A stretch of DNA of 17,164 nucleotides from an uncultured Flavobacteriales bacterium. Its GTDB lineage: Bacteria; Bacteroidota; Bacteroidia; Flavobacteriales; Weeksellaceae. Shown here one piece after another: positions 6,537-14,770 of the stretch (positions are counted from its first letter, which is position 1; every line of letters begins with the position of its first letter). The notes beneath the pieces were generated by a model, which ran no database searches, was not told the DNA's origin, and was given only the letters and a program-made list of their open reading frames with translations. The position numbers were made by a program, and so were the translations under genes. The DNA lies in assembly GCA_937973555.1 (NCBI GenBank), contig CALJKL010000099.1, positions 1-17,164 of the forward strand, read 5' to 3'.

Positions 6537-8132
6537 ATGAGTTTATTACAGGAAATTGCAAAAAGAAAAACCTTTGGGATCATCTCCCACCCGGATGCCG
6601 GTAAAACCACTTTAACGGAGAAACTCTTACTTTTCGGGGGAGCGATTCAAGAAGCGGGTGCTGTAAAATCTAACAAGATTAAAAAAGGGGCCACTTCTGA
6701 CTTCATGGAAATCGAAAGACAAAGAGGGATTTCCGTAGCGACTTCCGTTTTGGCTTTTGAATACAAAGACCATAAAATCAACATTCTAGATACACCAGGG
6801 CACAAAGATTTTGCAGAAGACACCTATCGTACATTAACTGCTGTAGACTCTGTAATTGTGGTAATAGACGTGGCAAAAGGTGTGGAAGAGCAGACCGAAA
6901 AATTGGTTCAGGTTTGTAGAATGAGAAACATCCCGATGTTGGTTTTCATTAATAAACTCGATAGAGAAGGTAAAGATGCCTTTGATTTACTAGACGAGGT
7001 AGAACAAAAATTAGGCTTAAAAGTAGTTCCGCTATCCTTGCCAATTGGAATGGGAAGTGATTTCCAAGGGATATACAACATTTGGGAAAAGAACATTCAG
7101 CTTTTCATCGAAGAGAAAAAACAAAAAGTTGGCGAAAGTACCGTTATTGATGACATCAACGATGCAATGGTAGATGAAATTATCGGTGAAAAAGCAGCGG
7201 CTACCCTTCGTGATGAATTAGAACTGATAGAATCTGTTTATCCAGAATTCGACAGAGAATTGTACATGAAAGGCGAACAACAGCCGGTTTTCTTTGGTTC
7301 TGCGTTGAATAATTTTGGGGTGAGAGAATTGTTGGATGCTTTTATCGATATCGCGCCAATGCCACAGCCGAAAGAATCTGACGCCAGATTGGTAAAGCCA
7401 GAAGAAAATAATTTTACGGGATTTGTCTTTAAAATCCATGCCAATATGGATCCTAAACACAGAGACCGTCTGGCATTTGTTAAAATTGTTTCCGGAACCT
7501 TTAAAAGAAATGAAAATTACCTTTTGGTAAGAGAGGGCAAAAAGATGAAATTTTCTTCTCCTAACGCCTTCTTTGCCGATAAAAAAGAAGTGGTGGATGA
7601 AAGTTTCCCGGGAGATATTGTAGGATTGCATGACACCGGAAACTTCAGAATTGGAGATACCTTAACGGCGGGAGAAAAAATTCAGTTTAAAGGCATCCCA
7701 AGTTTCTCTCCGGAGCATTTCCGTTATGTAAACAATGACGATCCATTGAAGGCAAAACAATTGGCTAAGGGAGTTGATCAATTGATGGATGAAGGTGTGG
7801 CACAGCTATTTACATTGGACATGAACGGCAGAAAAATCATTGGAACGGTAGGTGCACTACAATACGAAGTAATCCAATACCGTTTGGAGCATGAATATGG
7901 CGCCAAATGTACTTATGAGCCTATTAGTATTCATAAAGCGTGTTGGGTAGAAGCAGATGAAAAGTCTGCAGAATTCCAAGAATTTGCAAGGTTAAAGCAA
8001 CGTTTCATGGCTAAAGACAACCACGGACAAACGGTTTTTTTGGCAGATTCGGCGTTTACCATCCAAATGACTCAAGAAAAATTCCCGAATATTAAACTGC
8101 ACTTTATCAGTGAATGGAGCAATCCAAAATAA
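6537..8132 (+). CDS. prfC: Peptide chain release factor 3 (RF3)
   Basis: This is a translational GTPase that removes RF1/RF2 from the ribosome after peptide release. It has 531 residues, typical of RF3. The G motifs are in order: SHPDAGKT at 17-24, RGISVATS at 63-70, DTPGHKDF at 85-92, and NKLD at 139-142. The RF3-specific start (IAKRKTFGIISHPDAGKTT) and the C-terminal domain with LQYEVIQYRLEHEYG separate it from EF-G and TypA. It starts at ATG 6537; the element GATTTTTG at 6512-6519 (one mismatch to TAnnTTTG) is a possible promoter 17 bases upstream. A strong hairpin terminator follows immediately. Confidence 0.97.
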   Translation: MSLLQEIAKRKTFGIISHPDAGKTTLTEKLLLFGGAIQEAGAVKSNKIKKGATSDFMEIERQRGISVATSVLAFEYKDHKINILDTPGHKDFAEDTYRTLTAVDSVIVVIDVAKGVEEQTEKLVQVCRMRNIPMLVFINKLDREGKDAFDLLDEVEQKLGLKVVPLSLPIGMGSDFQGIYNIWEKNIQLFIEEKKQKVGESTVIDDINDAMVDEIIGEKAAATLRDELELIESVYPEFDRELYMKGEQQPVFFGSALNNFGVRELLDAFIDIAPMPQPKESDARLVKPEENNFTGFVFKIHANMDPKHRDRLAFVKIVSGTFKRNENYLLVREGKKMKFSSPNAFFADKKEVVDESFPGDIVGLHDTGNFRIGDTLTAGEKIQFKGIPSFSPEHFRYVNNDDPLKAKQLAKGVDQLMDEGVAQLFTLDMNGRKIIGTVGALQYEVIQYRLEHEYGAKCTYEPISIHKACWVEADEKSAEFQEFARLKQRFMAKDNHGQTVFLADSAFTIQMTQEKFPNIKLHFISEWSNPK

Positions 8133-8135
8133 AAT

Positions 8136-8169
8136 AAAAATCCTTCAGTTTTTGCTGAAGGATTTTTTT
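8136..8169. terminator. Bidirectional intrinsic terminator between prfC and DUF2891 gene
   Basis: The stem AAAAATCCTTCAG (8136-8148) pairs with CTGAAGGATTTTT (8155-8167) around a 6-base loop. A T-run on the plus strand and an A-run on its other side let it serve both converging genes. The minus-strand gene's stop begins at 8173, directly beside it. Confidence 0.9.
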
Positions 8170-8170
8170 A

Positions 8171-9235
8171 TTATTTGCTTAAAGCATATACTGCAAAACT
8201 GGCCAACCAGTGGTCTCCACCATAATTTCCTTTAAAAACCAATGGCAAAGCATTGGACAAGAATTTGTCGGCTGTTTCTTCAAATGGTTTTTTGTATTTG
8301 TGGTTTTCGGGCAAAAATTTTGCAATAGATTTCATACACCAAGCTCTGGTAAAAGAAAGGCCTACCAAATGTACAGTCTGAAAATCATTGATATCCGAAA
8401 TTACAGGAATCTGTGAAATGTTTTCTATGCTTCGTTTTTCATAAAAATGGTTGAACCATTTTACGTATTCTTTTTGAGGCAAAATACGGGTCATTAAATC
8501 TGCAATCTGAAGGCTTGGGGAAAAGAAATCACTCCCATCAGGCTCCAAATAAGCCGGTGTTTTTTCGTCTTTCAAATAAAAATATTTAGCCTTTTCAATC
8601 AATTGGCTTTCAAAATCCTTCTCTCCTACTGTCCTAGCCCAATCAATTGCAAAACTCAATGCAAATGCCGTATTGGGGTGCACGCCTGTCCTATTGGGAT
8701 AGGTTTGTTTTGGCAAATATTCTTTCCAAAGTTTTACCACTTCATCTGTTAGCGGTTTTAGGTTTTGATGCCATGTTTTGGCTTGGGCAATATCGCAAGA
8801 AGCCAACTCAGCATCCAATTGTAACAGCCAAGCCCATCCATAGGTTCTTTCAAAGGATTTTGCCACTTCATACTTATTAAAATATTGGGCTTCTGCTTTT
8901 ATTTTTTCGGGTTGAAAGGAGCCATTAAGCAACTTTATGATGTCTTCTTTATTCTTCAGAAAAGGTTTGGTTTTTAAAAGTTTCACCAACATCCAATGCC
9001 CATGAACAGAAGAATGCCAATCAAAACAACCATAAAAGGCAGGATGTAATTCACTGGGAAACAATTTGGCATCTGTAGCCGCATTGATAACATGTGCCGT
9101 TTTATTGGGATACTCTTGGTTGATGCAATGCATGGGCTTATCTGCCAAGTTAAGCGCAACATCGTCCGTTAAAGTAGGAATCTGTGCCAACAATTTCATA
9201 CCCATCAACACCAAAAGAAAACAGAGTTTTTTCAT
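8171..9235 (-). CDS. Secreted DUF2891 family protein
   Basis: This 354-residue protein has a clear N-terminal signal peptide (MKKLCFLLVLMGMKLLAQ, probable cut after LLA), so it is exported to the periplasm or beyond. The rest is helical and matches DUF2891: HPAFYGCFDWHSSVHGHW at 64-81, the RTGVHPNTAFALSFAIDWAR block, LEPDGSDFFSPSLQIADLM, and GGDHWLASFAVYAL at the C-terminus. The conserved His, Asp and Trp residues suggest an enzyme, perhaps acting on carbohydrate given the all-helical look, but no activity is established. It starts at ATG 9235; TATTTTTA (9252-9259, minus) is a one-mismatch -7 element. It converges on prfC. Confidence 0.88.
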   Translation of the reverse strand: MKKLCFLLVLMGMKLLAQIPTLTDDVALNLADKPMHCINQEYPNKTAHVINAATDAKLFPSELHPAFYGCFDWHSSVHGHWMLVKLLKTKPFLKNKEDIIKLLNGSFQPEKIKAEAQYFNKYEVAKSFERTYGWAWLLQLDAELASCDIAQAKTWHQNLKPLTDEVVKLWKEYLPKQTYPNRTGVHPNTAFALSFAIDWARTVGEKDFESQLIEKAKYFYLKDEKTPAYLEPDGSDFFSPSLQIADLMTRILPQKEYVKWFNHFYEKRSIENISQIPVISDINDFQTVHLVGLSFTRAWCMKSIAKFLPENHKYKKPFEETADKFLSNALPLVFKGNYGGDHWLASFAVYALSK

Positions 9236-9264
9236 GTTTAAAAATTTTGAATAAAAATAAATAA

Positions 9265-9290
9265 AAAAGTCGAACCTAAGTCCGACTTTT
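9265..9290 (-). terminator. Intrinsic terminator after the acyl-CoA dehydrogenase gene
   Basis: AAAAGTCG (9265-9272) and CGACTTTT (9283-9290) form an 8-bp stem with a 10-base loop. On the minus strand it is followed by a T-rich run, 20 bases after the gene's stop. A second small hairpin, AAGGC-AAA-GCCTT at 9300-9312, overlaps the stop codon and may add to it. Confidence 0.75.
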
Positions 9291-9310
9291 AATCATAAAA
9301 AGGCAAAGCC

Positions 9311-10453
9311 TTATTTTTTAGCAATGCTTCTAGAAATAACAATCTTCTGAATTTCTGAAGTTCCTTCATAGATTTGGGTAATCTTAGCATCACGCATCAT
9401 ACGTTCTACATGATATTCTTTTACATACCCATATCCTCCATGTATTTGTACGGCTTCTACAGATGTATCCATTGCTACTTGTGAAGCATATAATTTTGCC
9501 ATAGCACCAGATTCTGAAATATCTTTTCCTTCATCTTTTTCAGCGGCAGCTTTATAGCAAAGCATTCTGGCAGCGGTTACATTCACATGCATATCTGCCA
9601 ATTTAAAGGCAATAGCTTGGTGGTTAATGATTTCTGTACCGAAGGCTTTTCTTTCTTTAGCATATTTCAAAGAAAGCTCATATGCTCCAGAAGCAATACC
9701 CAAAGCCTGAGAAGCAATCCCTATTCTTCCTCCATTTAATACCGTCATAGCGAAATTAAAACCAAAACCGTCTTCTCCGATTCTGTTTTCTTTAGGTACT
9801 TTAACATCTGTAAACATTAAGGAGTGGGTATCAGAACCTCTGATTCCTAACTTGTCTTCTTTTTTACCAATGGCAAAGCCTTCCCATCCTTTTTCTACGA
9901 TAAAAGCGTTGATGCCTTTGTGTTTTTTCTCTGGATATGTTTGGGCAATCACAATATAATATTGAGCATTACCACCGTTGGTAATCCAGTTTTTGGTACC
10001 ATTTAATAGATAATGATCTCCCATATCTATTGCAGTTGTTTTTTGTGAAGTAGCATCAGAACCTGCTTCTGGCTCAGAAAGACAGAAAGCTCCTATCACC
10101 TCTCCTTTTGCTAAAGGAACTAGGTATTTCTGCTTTTGATCTTCACTGGCAAATTTTTCTAAACCGGCACAAACCAAAGAGTTGTTTACCGACATAATTA
10201 CTGCAGCAGAAGCATCTACTTTAGCAATTTCTTCCATGGCCAATACATAAGAAACACTGTCTAAACCTGCCCCACCGTACTGGGGGTCTACCATCATTCC
10301 TAGGAAGCCCAATTCTCCCATTTTCTTCACTTGTTCATACGGAAATTTTTGTTGGTCGTCTCTTTCAATAACACCTGGTAAAAGTTCAGTTTGCGCAAAA
10401 TCCCTTGCTGCTTGCTGAATCATCAGTTGTTCTTCTGTTAAATTAAAATCCAT
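9311..10453 (-). CDS. Acyl-CoA dehydrogenase (butyryl/short-chain type)
   Basis: This is an FAD flavoenzyme that makes the first double bond in fatty acyl-CoA during beta-oxidation, passing electrons to ETF. It has 380 residues, full length for the family. Seen are the N-terminal helical domain starting MDFNLTEEQ, the FAD/substrate signature FCLSEPEAGSDATS, the WITNGG segment, and the second signature IHGGYGYVKEYHVERMMRDAKI, followed by QIYEGTSEIQ. Glu363 in that motif is the expected catalytic base. The chain-length preference cannot be read directly, though the overall form is like butyryl-CoA dehydrogenases. It starts at ATG 10453; TATATTTA (10478-10485, minus) is a one-mismatch -7 element. 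It is divergent from an acyl-CoA ligase, which fits a shared fatty-acid role. Confidence 0.95.
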   Translation of the reverse strand: MDFNLTEEQLMIQQAARDFAQTELLPGVIERDDQQKFPYEQVKKMGELGFLGMMVDPQYGGAGLDSVSYVLAMEEIAKVDASAAVIMSVNNSLVCAGLEKFASEDQKQKYLVPLAKGEVIGAFCLSEPEAGSDATSQKTTAIDMGDHYLLNGTKNWITNGGNAQYYIVIAQTYPEKKHKGINAFIVEKGWEGFAIGKKEDKLGIRGSDTHSLMFTDVKVPKENRIGEDGFGFNFAMTVLNGGRIGIASQALGIASGAYELSLKYAKERKAFGTEIINHQAIAFKLADMHVNVTAARMLCYKAAAEKDEGKDISESGAMAKLYASQVAMDTSVEAVQIHGGYGYVKEYHVERMMRDAKITQIYEGTSEIQKIVISRSIAKK

Positions 10454-10572
10454 AAATACTTGTTAATTATTTGCTCGTAAATATACATTATTTAAGCATT
10501 TTGATAAAATTGAATTGAATTTTTATTAATAATAAAAAAATGTTATTTTTACAAAAATCAAAAATTAAAATT

Positions 10573-12342
10573 ATGTCAACTACACGACTATTTGATTTCG
10601 CACATCTTGCGCTCAATCAATCTCCTAAGGAAGATGCGTTGGTAACAAAATACAATGGTGTCTGGACCAAAACTTCTACCCAAGAATTCGTTAACAAAGG
10701 GAACAAAATATCTAGAGGACTCTTAAAACTTGGTATAAAACCAGGTGACAAAATAGGGTTGATTTCTACCAATAACAGAACAGAATGGTGCGTTATGGAT
10801 TTGGGTATCTTGCAGATTGGTGCCATCAACGTTCCAGTATACCCTACTATTTCAGTAGAAGACTACATTTATATTTTCAACAATGCTGAGATAAAATATT
10901 GCTTTGTTTCGGATAATGAACTGTATGAAAAATTGCTTCAGGTAAAGCCTAACGTACCAAGTCTGCAAGGGATTTTTACTTTTGATGAAATTCCGGGAGC
11001 TCCTAACTGGCAAGAGGTTTTGGACCTAGGAGAAGATGATGACAATCAACAAGAAGTAGAAGATATTTCTAATACCATTAACAAAGACCAATTGGCAACC
11101 ATTATCTATACGTCTGGTACTACAGGTCAACCAAAAGGGGTAATGCTTACCCACAAAAATGTGGTTTCTAATGTCTTGGCTTCAACCCCAATTATAGTAG
11201 ATGTAGTAAAAGGATTGGATGAACGCAAGTGCCTTAGTTTTTTACCGATGTGCCATATCTTCGAAAGAATGCTTTATTATCTTTATTTGAGTAATGGTTT
11301 CTCCATTTATTATGCAGAAAGCATCGATAAAATTGGAGATAACGTAAAAGAAGTAAAACCACAGATTATGTCTGTAGTACCAAGATTGGTAGAAAAAGTG
11401 TATGACAAAATTGTAGACAAAGGTGCTGCTGCAGGTGGCCTGAAGGCGAAGATATTCTTCTGGGCCCTTTCTTTGGTGGAAAACTATGACCCAAATAAAC
11501 CGAAATCTCTAAAACTTAAAATCGCCGATAAAATAGTCTTCAAAAAATGGAGAGAAGGATTAGGTGGTAATTTAGCTGCTTTGGTATCTGGATCAGCGGC
11601 CCTTTCACAAAGATTAAATAGAATTTTCCACGGTGCAGGCATCCCTATTTTAGAAGGATATGGGCTTACAGAAACTTCACCTGTAATTTCGGTGAACAGT
11701 TTTGAGCATTTAAAAATTGGCTCTGTAGGTCATGTTTTGGATAACTTGAATGTAAAAATACAAGAAGATGGAGAAATTACCGTAAAAGGACCATCTGTAT
11801 TTGAAGGGTATTATAAAGACGAAGAAAAAACCAAAGAAGCATTTACAGAAGATGGCTATTTTAAAACTGGTGATATAGGACATATAGATGCAGAAGGATT
11901 CTTGCACATTACTGACCGTAAAAAAGAAATGTTCAAAACCTCTGGTGGAAAATATGTTGCTCCTCAGGTGATAGAAAACTTAGCCAAAGCCTCTAAATTC
12001 ATCGAACAGATTATGGTGGTGGGTGACGGCGAAAAAATGCCTTGTGCATTGATACAACCAGATTTTGCTTTTGCAAAACTTTGGGCTCAAAGAAAAAACA
12101 TGAACATAGGTTCTACTCCGCAAGAAATGGCACAAAACCAAGAACTGAAAAAAAGAATAGTGAAAGACATTGCAATACTCAATGAATCTCTTGGAAAATG
12201 GGAGCAGATTAAAAAGATAGAACTTACACCAGAAGTATGGTCTATAGAAGAAGGTCTCCTTACCCCAACCATGAAACTGAAGCGTAAAGCAATTAAAGAA
12301 AAATTCTTTACCCTTTATGAAAAACTTTACGACAAAGCATAA
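10573..12342 (+). CDS. Long-chain fatty acid-CoA ligase (AMP-forming)
   Basis: The enzyme activates free fatty acids to acyl-CoA via an acyl-adenylate. It has about 589 residues with the ANL-superfamily motifs: P-loop YTSGTTGQPKG (about 179-189), GYGLTET (362-368), TGDIG (432-436), and DRKKEMFKTSGGKYVAPQ (from about 448). The sequence resembles the FadD15/AMP-dependent long-chain ligases common in Bacteroidota. An upstream in-frame ATG at 10540 exists, but a TATTTTTA element (10544-10551, one mismatch to TAnnTTTG) lies just after it. ATG 10573 (MSTTRLFDFAH) begins where homologues usually do, so it is preferred. It diverges from the acyl-CoA dehydrogenase gene and ends at a strong terminator. 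Confidence 0.93.
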   Translation: MSTTRLFDFAHLALNQSPKEDALVTKYNGVWTKTSTQEFVNKGNKISRGLLKLGIKPGDKIGLISTNNRTEWCVMDLGILQIGAINVPVYPTISVEDYIYIFNNAEIKYCFVSDNELYEKLLQVKPNVPSLQGIFTFDEIPGAPNWQEVLDLGEDDDNQQEVEDISNTINKDQLATIIYTSGTTGQPKGVMLTHKNVVSNVLASTPIIVDVVKGLDERKCLSFLPMCHIFERMLYYLYLSNGFSIYYAESIDKIGDNVKEVKPQIMSVVPRLVEKVYDKIVDKGAAAGGLKAKIFFWALSLVENYDPNKPKSLKLKIADKIVFKKWREGLGGNLAALVSGSAALSQRLNRIFHGAGIPILEGYGLTETSPVISVNSFEHLKIGSVGHVLDNLNVKIQEDGEITVKGPSVFEGYYKDEEKTKEAFTEDGYFKTGDIGHIDAEGFLHITDRKKEMFKTSGGKYVAPQVIENLAKASKFIEQIMVVGDGEKMPCALIQPDFAFAKLWAQRKNMNIGSTPQEMAQNQELKKRIVKDIAILNESLGKWEQIKKIELTPEVWSIEEGLLTPTMKLKRKAIKEKFFTLYEKLYDKA

Positions 12343-12373
12343 AAAAAGGCTTCCCAATGTGGAAGCCTTTTTT
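12342..12373. terminator. Bidirectional intrinsic terminator between ligase and PF04020 genes
   Basis: AAAAAAGGCTTCC (12342-12354) pairs with GGAAGCCTTTTTT (12361-12373) around the loop CAATGT. It directly follows the ligase stop. Its flanking A and T runs allow termination of the minus-strand gene ending at 12395 as well. Confidence 0.9.
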
Positions 12374-12394
12374 ATTTAATATAATTAAAAAAAA

Positions 12395-12745
12395 TTATTC
12401 TTCTTTGCTGATGAAAACACTTTCTAAAACAGATGTTATAACAGAAAGCAGGATACTGAAAACAAAAGCCCACCAAAAACCGTCAATATTGATGCCGCTT
12501 GTGAAATAATCCGCCAAAAGAAAAATCATAGTATTGATAACCAAAGAAAACAATCCCAATGTGATTATGTTTATTGGCAGAGAAAAAAACATCAAAATAG
12601 GCCTTATAAATAAATTTAAAACACCTAAAACAACGGCAAAAAAAATGGCTGAAACAAAACTGTCTATCTGCACATGAGGACTAAGAAGTTTTGAAATAAT
12701 ATATGCAGAAATAGCAGTAATTAAAAGTTTGATGATTGTATTCAT
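12395..12745 (-). CDS. PF04020 (phage holin superfamily IV-like, YvlD-type) membrane protein
   Basis: This 116-residue protein is almost wholly hydrophobic, with four predicted membrane helices (about 3-20, 30-48, 52-78, 90-112). The pattern VLGVLNLFIRPILMFFSLPINIITLGLFSLVINTMIFLLADYF is split here by short turns and is characteristic of this family: N-x-RP, then LP-x-N-x-x-TLGLF. Despite the 'holin' label, these chromosomal copies have no shown lytic role and there are no phage genes nearby. Their function in Bacteroidota is unknown. It starts at ATG 12745. It is divergent from the methyltransferase-like gene with only 38 bases between them; no clear -7 element was found for it. Confidence 0.87.
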   Translation of the reverse strand: MNTIIKLLITAISAYIISKLLSPHVQIDSFVSAIFFAVVLGVLNLFIRPILMFFSLPINIITLGLFSLVINTMIFLLADYFTSGINIDGFWWAFVFSILLSVITSVLESVFISKEE

Positions 12746-12760
12746 AATTTTGTATTTTTA
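12728..12760 (+). promoter_or_regulatory. Promoter for the ICMT-type gene
   Basis: TTTG (12728-12731), a 21-base spacer and TATTTTTA (12753-12760, one mismatch to TAnnTTTG) lie 23 bases before the TTG start at 12784. The -33 box is inside the 5' end of the divergent PF04020 gene. Confidence 0.5.
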
Positions 12761-12783
12761 TACTGCAATTTAAATATTAAATT

Positions 12784-13224
12784 TTGAAAAAAAGCATTTT
12801 TGCCTTAATACTTGTCGTCATTCAGTTTGGCGCATTGTTCTGTTTGGTCTTTAGAACCTCTATAGATTGGGGTTTTAATTGGAGTACCGCATTTATTGTT
12901 TTAAGCCTAATCACAGGTTTTTGGGCATTATATACCATGAAAAAAAGTAAATTCACCATTAGTCCTATCCCAAGGGACCAAGCCCAACTGGTGGAAGATG
13001 GTTTATATGGCTACATCAGACATCCCATGTATTTGGCAGTATTGTTATTGGCTTTGGGCTTTGTATGGCAAAAACCAGATATCATCAATATTATCCTCTA
13101 TTGTATTTTGATCCTAGACCTTCTCATAAAACTGCATTGGGAAGAAAAATTGTTGGCAGAGAAATTTGAAGGTTATCAATCTTACCAACAAAGAACTAAA
13201 AAGATCATTCCTTTTATTTTTTGA
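12784..13224 (+). CDS. Isoprenylcysteine carboxyl methyltransferase (ICMT/PEMT)-like membrane protein
   Basis: This 146-residue integral membrane protein has about four helices. The C-terminal half carries the SAM-dependent membrane methyltransferase pattern: GLYGYIRHPMYLAVLLLALGF (about 73-93, split as GLYGYIRHPMYL then the helix) and the paired Glu motif HWEEKLLAEKFEGYQSYQQRTKKIIPFIF near the end, where EE and the R/Y residues are family-conserved. The substrate in bacteria is generally unknown; protein, lipid or small-molecule methylation are all possible. The start is TTG at 12784. No in-frame ATG occurs before residue 51, so the TTG is needed to include the first two helices. It is divergent from the PF04020 gene. 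Confidence 0.88.
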   Translation: MKKSIFALILVVIQFGALFCLVFRTSIDWGFNWSTAFIVLSLITGFWALYTMKKSKFTISPIPRDQAQLVEDGLYGYIRHPMYLAVLLLALGFVWQKPDIINIILYCILILDLLIKLHWEEKLLAEKFEGYQSYQQRTKKIIPFIF

Positions 13225-13281
13225 AAAAAATGTTACAATTCTTTCATAAAATGATATAAAGTCTTTCCTGGTTTCATATAC

Positions 13282-13289
13282 TAACTTTA
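13282..13289 (+). promoter_or_regulatory. Possible -7 element for the outer-membrane protein gene
   Basis: TAACTTTA has one mismatch to TAnnTTTG and ends 13 bases before ATG 13303, the same distance as the perfect elements elsewhere in the window. No convincing -33 TTTG was found. Confidence 0.4.
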
Positions 13290-13302
13290 CGAAAATTGAA
13301 AA

Positions 13303-14616
13303 ATGAAACCTTCTATAAGAAAAGTAATTTTCTTTTTTACAAACATTATTTTTATTTCGTTTTACAGTCAGCACGATAGTCTCATGATGCATAACATGAA
13401 TCATCAAATGGATATGAACCATGCGTATTCTCTACATCTTCCTATGAATAGAAATGGTTCTGGAACCGCATGGCTACCGGATGCATCCCCTATATACGGA
13501 ATGATGTATCATGATAAAGGCTGGATGTTTATGTTGCATGGCAATCTCTTTTTGCGATATAACAATCAGGATTTCACAAATAAAGGAAGCAGAGGAGACC
13601 ATGAATTTGATGCCCCCAATTGGGTAATGCTGATGGGACAAAAACAAATTGGTGAAAAAGGACTTTTTCATTTCAACATCATGACATCATTGGATGCAGC
13701 ATTAGGGGGAAATGATGGTTACCCTCTCCTTTTCCAAAGTGGTGAAGCCTATCAAGGAAAGCCTATTGTAGACCGACAACATCCGCATGATTTATTCTCG
13801 GAACTATCCGTAAGTTATGCTCATGCATTATCAGAAAAATCAGACGTCTTTCTTTACTTGGCCTATCCCGGAGAGCCTGCCTTAGGTCCAGTGGCCTTTA
13901 TGCATCGTCCTTCTGCACTCAGCAATCCAGATGCTCCTCTTTCTCATCATTGGCAAGATGCCACCCACATTACCTTTGGGGTAGCCACATTGGGTTTCAG
14001 ATATGGTTCTTTTAAAATAGAAGGTTCCTCTTTTACTGGAAGAGAGCCAGATGAACACCGATATGATTTTGATAAACCCCGCTTTGACAGTTGGAGTGGA
14101 AGATTATCTTATAATCCTACCAAAAATTGGGCGTTGCAAGTTTCTCATGCCTTTATCAAAAGTCCGGAACTTCTTCATCCTGAAGAAAATATCTATAGAA
14201 CCACAGCATCAGCTATTCTTAGCAAAGAGTTATTAGACAACAGTATTTTTAATGCTACTTTTAGTTGGGGAAAAAATAAATCAAGTGAACACAAAGCAGA
14301 AAATTCTTTTTTGATAGAAGCAGAATGGAAAAAGAACAATTGGGCACTCTATAGCCGATATGAATGGATAGAAAAAAGTACTGAAGAATTGGTTTTGGAT
14401 GAAAATATTTACGGTAAAAATTCTCTTTTCCCTATCAATGCATTAACCGTTGGTTTCAATTATGATTTATTTAAAATCGGAAAAATGAATATAACCGCTG
14501 GAGGACATTGGACCTATTACCATGCAGACGAAAGACTTAACAACCTCTATGGGGAAAAACCTATGGCAGTAGAAGTATATTTAAGGATTTATCCAAAAAT
14601 GATGAATAGTAAATAA
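13303..14616 (+). CDS. Predicted outer-membrane beta-barrel with Met/His-rich N-terminus
   Basis: This 437-residue protein begins with a signal peptide ending FISFYSQ (probable cut after Ser22). A short Met/His/Asn-rich stretch follows (MMHNMNHQMDMNH, about 28-40), of the kind that can bind Cu(I)/Ag(I) or other soft metals. The rest alternates hydrophobic and polar residues with many aromatic strand ends, as in a porin-like barrel. Distinct blocks are GGNDGYPLLFQSGEAY, DRQHPHDLF (157-165), GEPALGP (190-196), and MHRPSALSNPDAPLSHHW (200-217). Similar uncharacterised proteins are often seen with copper-resistance genes, as far as I recall, but no such genes are adjacent here. The gene stands alone. 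Function is not established; metal handling at the outer membrane is inference. Confidence 0.8.
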   Translation: MKPSIRKVIFFFTNIIFISFYSQHDSLMMHNMNHQMDMNHAYSLHLPMNRNGSGTAWLPDASPIYGMMYHDKGWMFMLHGNLFLRYNNQDFTNKGSRGDHEFDAPNWVMLMGQKQIGEKGLFHFNIMTSLDAALGGNDGYPLLFQSGEAYQGKPIVDRQHPHDLFSELSVSYAHALSEKSDVFLYLAYPGEPALGPVAFMHRPSALSNPDAPLSHHWQDATHITFGVATLGFRYGSFKIEGSSFTGREPDEHRYDFDKPRFDSWSGRLSYNPTKNWALQVSHAFIKSPELLHPEENIYRTTASAILSKELLDNSIFNATFSWGKNKSSEHKAENSFLIEAEWKKNNWALYSRYEWIEKSTEELVLDENIYGKNSLFPINALTVGFNYDLFKIGKMNITAGGHWTYYHADERLNNLYGEKPMAVEVYLRIYPKMMNSK

Positions 14617-14770
14617 CTTTACTTTCCGATACAGAATTTGAAACGATTTTGATTACCAATAACTTACAATATTATGGTAACAAAATAGTAACAAAATTTA
14701 GTTAAAAAGAATCAAAATAACTCAACTTTTACATATAATTTATTAGTCATAATAATGTATTCTTATTATT
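14617..14770. other. AT-rich intergenic region with short repeats
   Basis: This 154-base region lies between two converging genes. It contains an inverted repeat TTACCA (14653-14658)/TGGTAA (14675-14680), two direct copies of GTAACAAAAT (14677-14686 and 14688-14697, 11-base period), and an all-A/T inverted repeat ATAATAA (14749-14755)/TTATTAT (14763-14769) next to the helicase stop. No GC-stemmed terminator, tRNA, attachment site or coding frame was found. It marks the passage from ordinary genes to the accessory helicase gene. Confidence 0.6.

Noticed and set aside
7218..7631. Minus-strand open frame of 137 codons inside prfC
   Set aside because: It lies wholly within the well-conserved RF3 coding sequence, and its product has no recognisable domain.
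10540..10572. ATG 10540 as start of the acyl-CoA ligase
   Set aside because: The extra 11 residues (Lys/Ile-rich) are atypical, and a -7-like element lies inside them; ATG 10573 fits better.
11980..12357. Minus-strand open frame of 125 codons at the end of the ligase gene
   Set aside because: It overlaps conserved ligase sequence and the terminator; the translation is Phe/Cys-rich antisense noise.
12395..12745. Holin-like gene as evidence of a prophage
   Set aside because: PF04020 proteins are common chromosomal membrane proteins, and no phage structural, lysis or integrase genes are present.
13114..13422. Minus-strand open frame of 102 codons across the ICMT and outer-membrane genes
   Set aside because: It spans the 3' end of one supported gene and the promoter and signal peptide of the next, with no protein features of its own.
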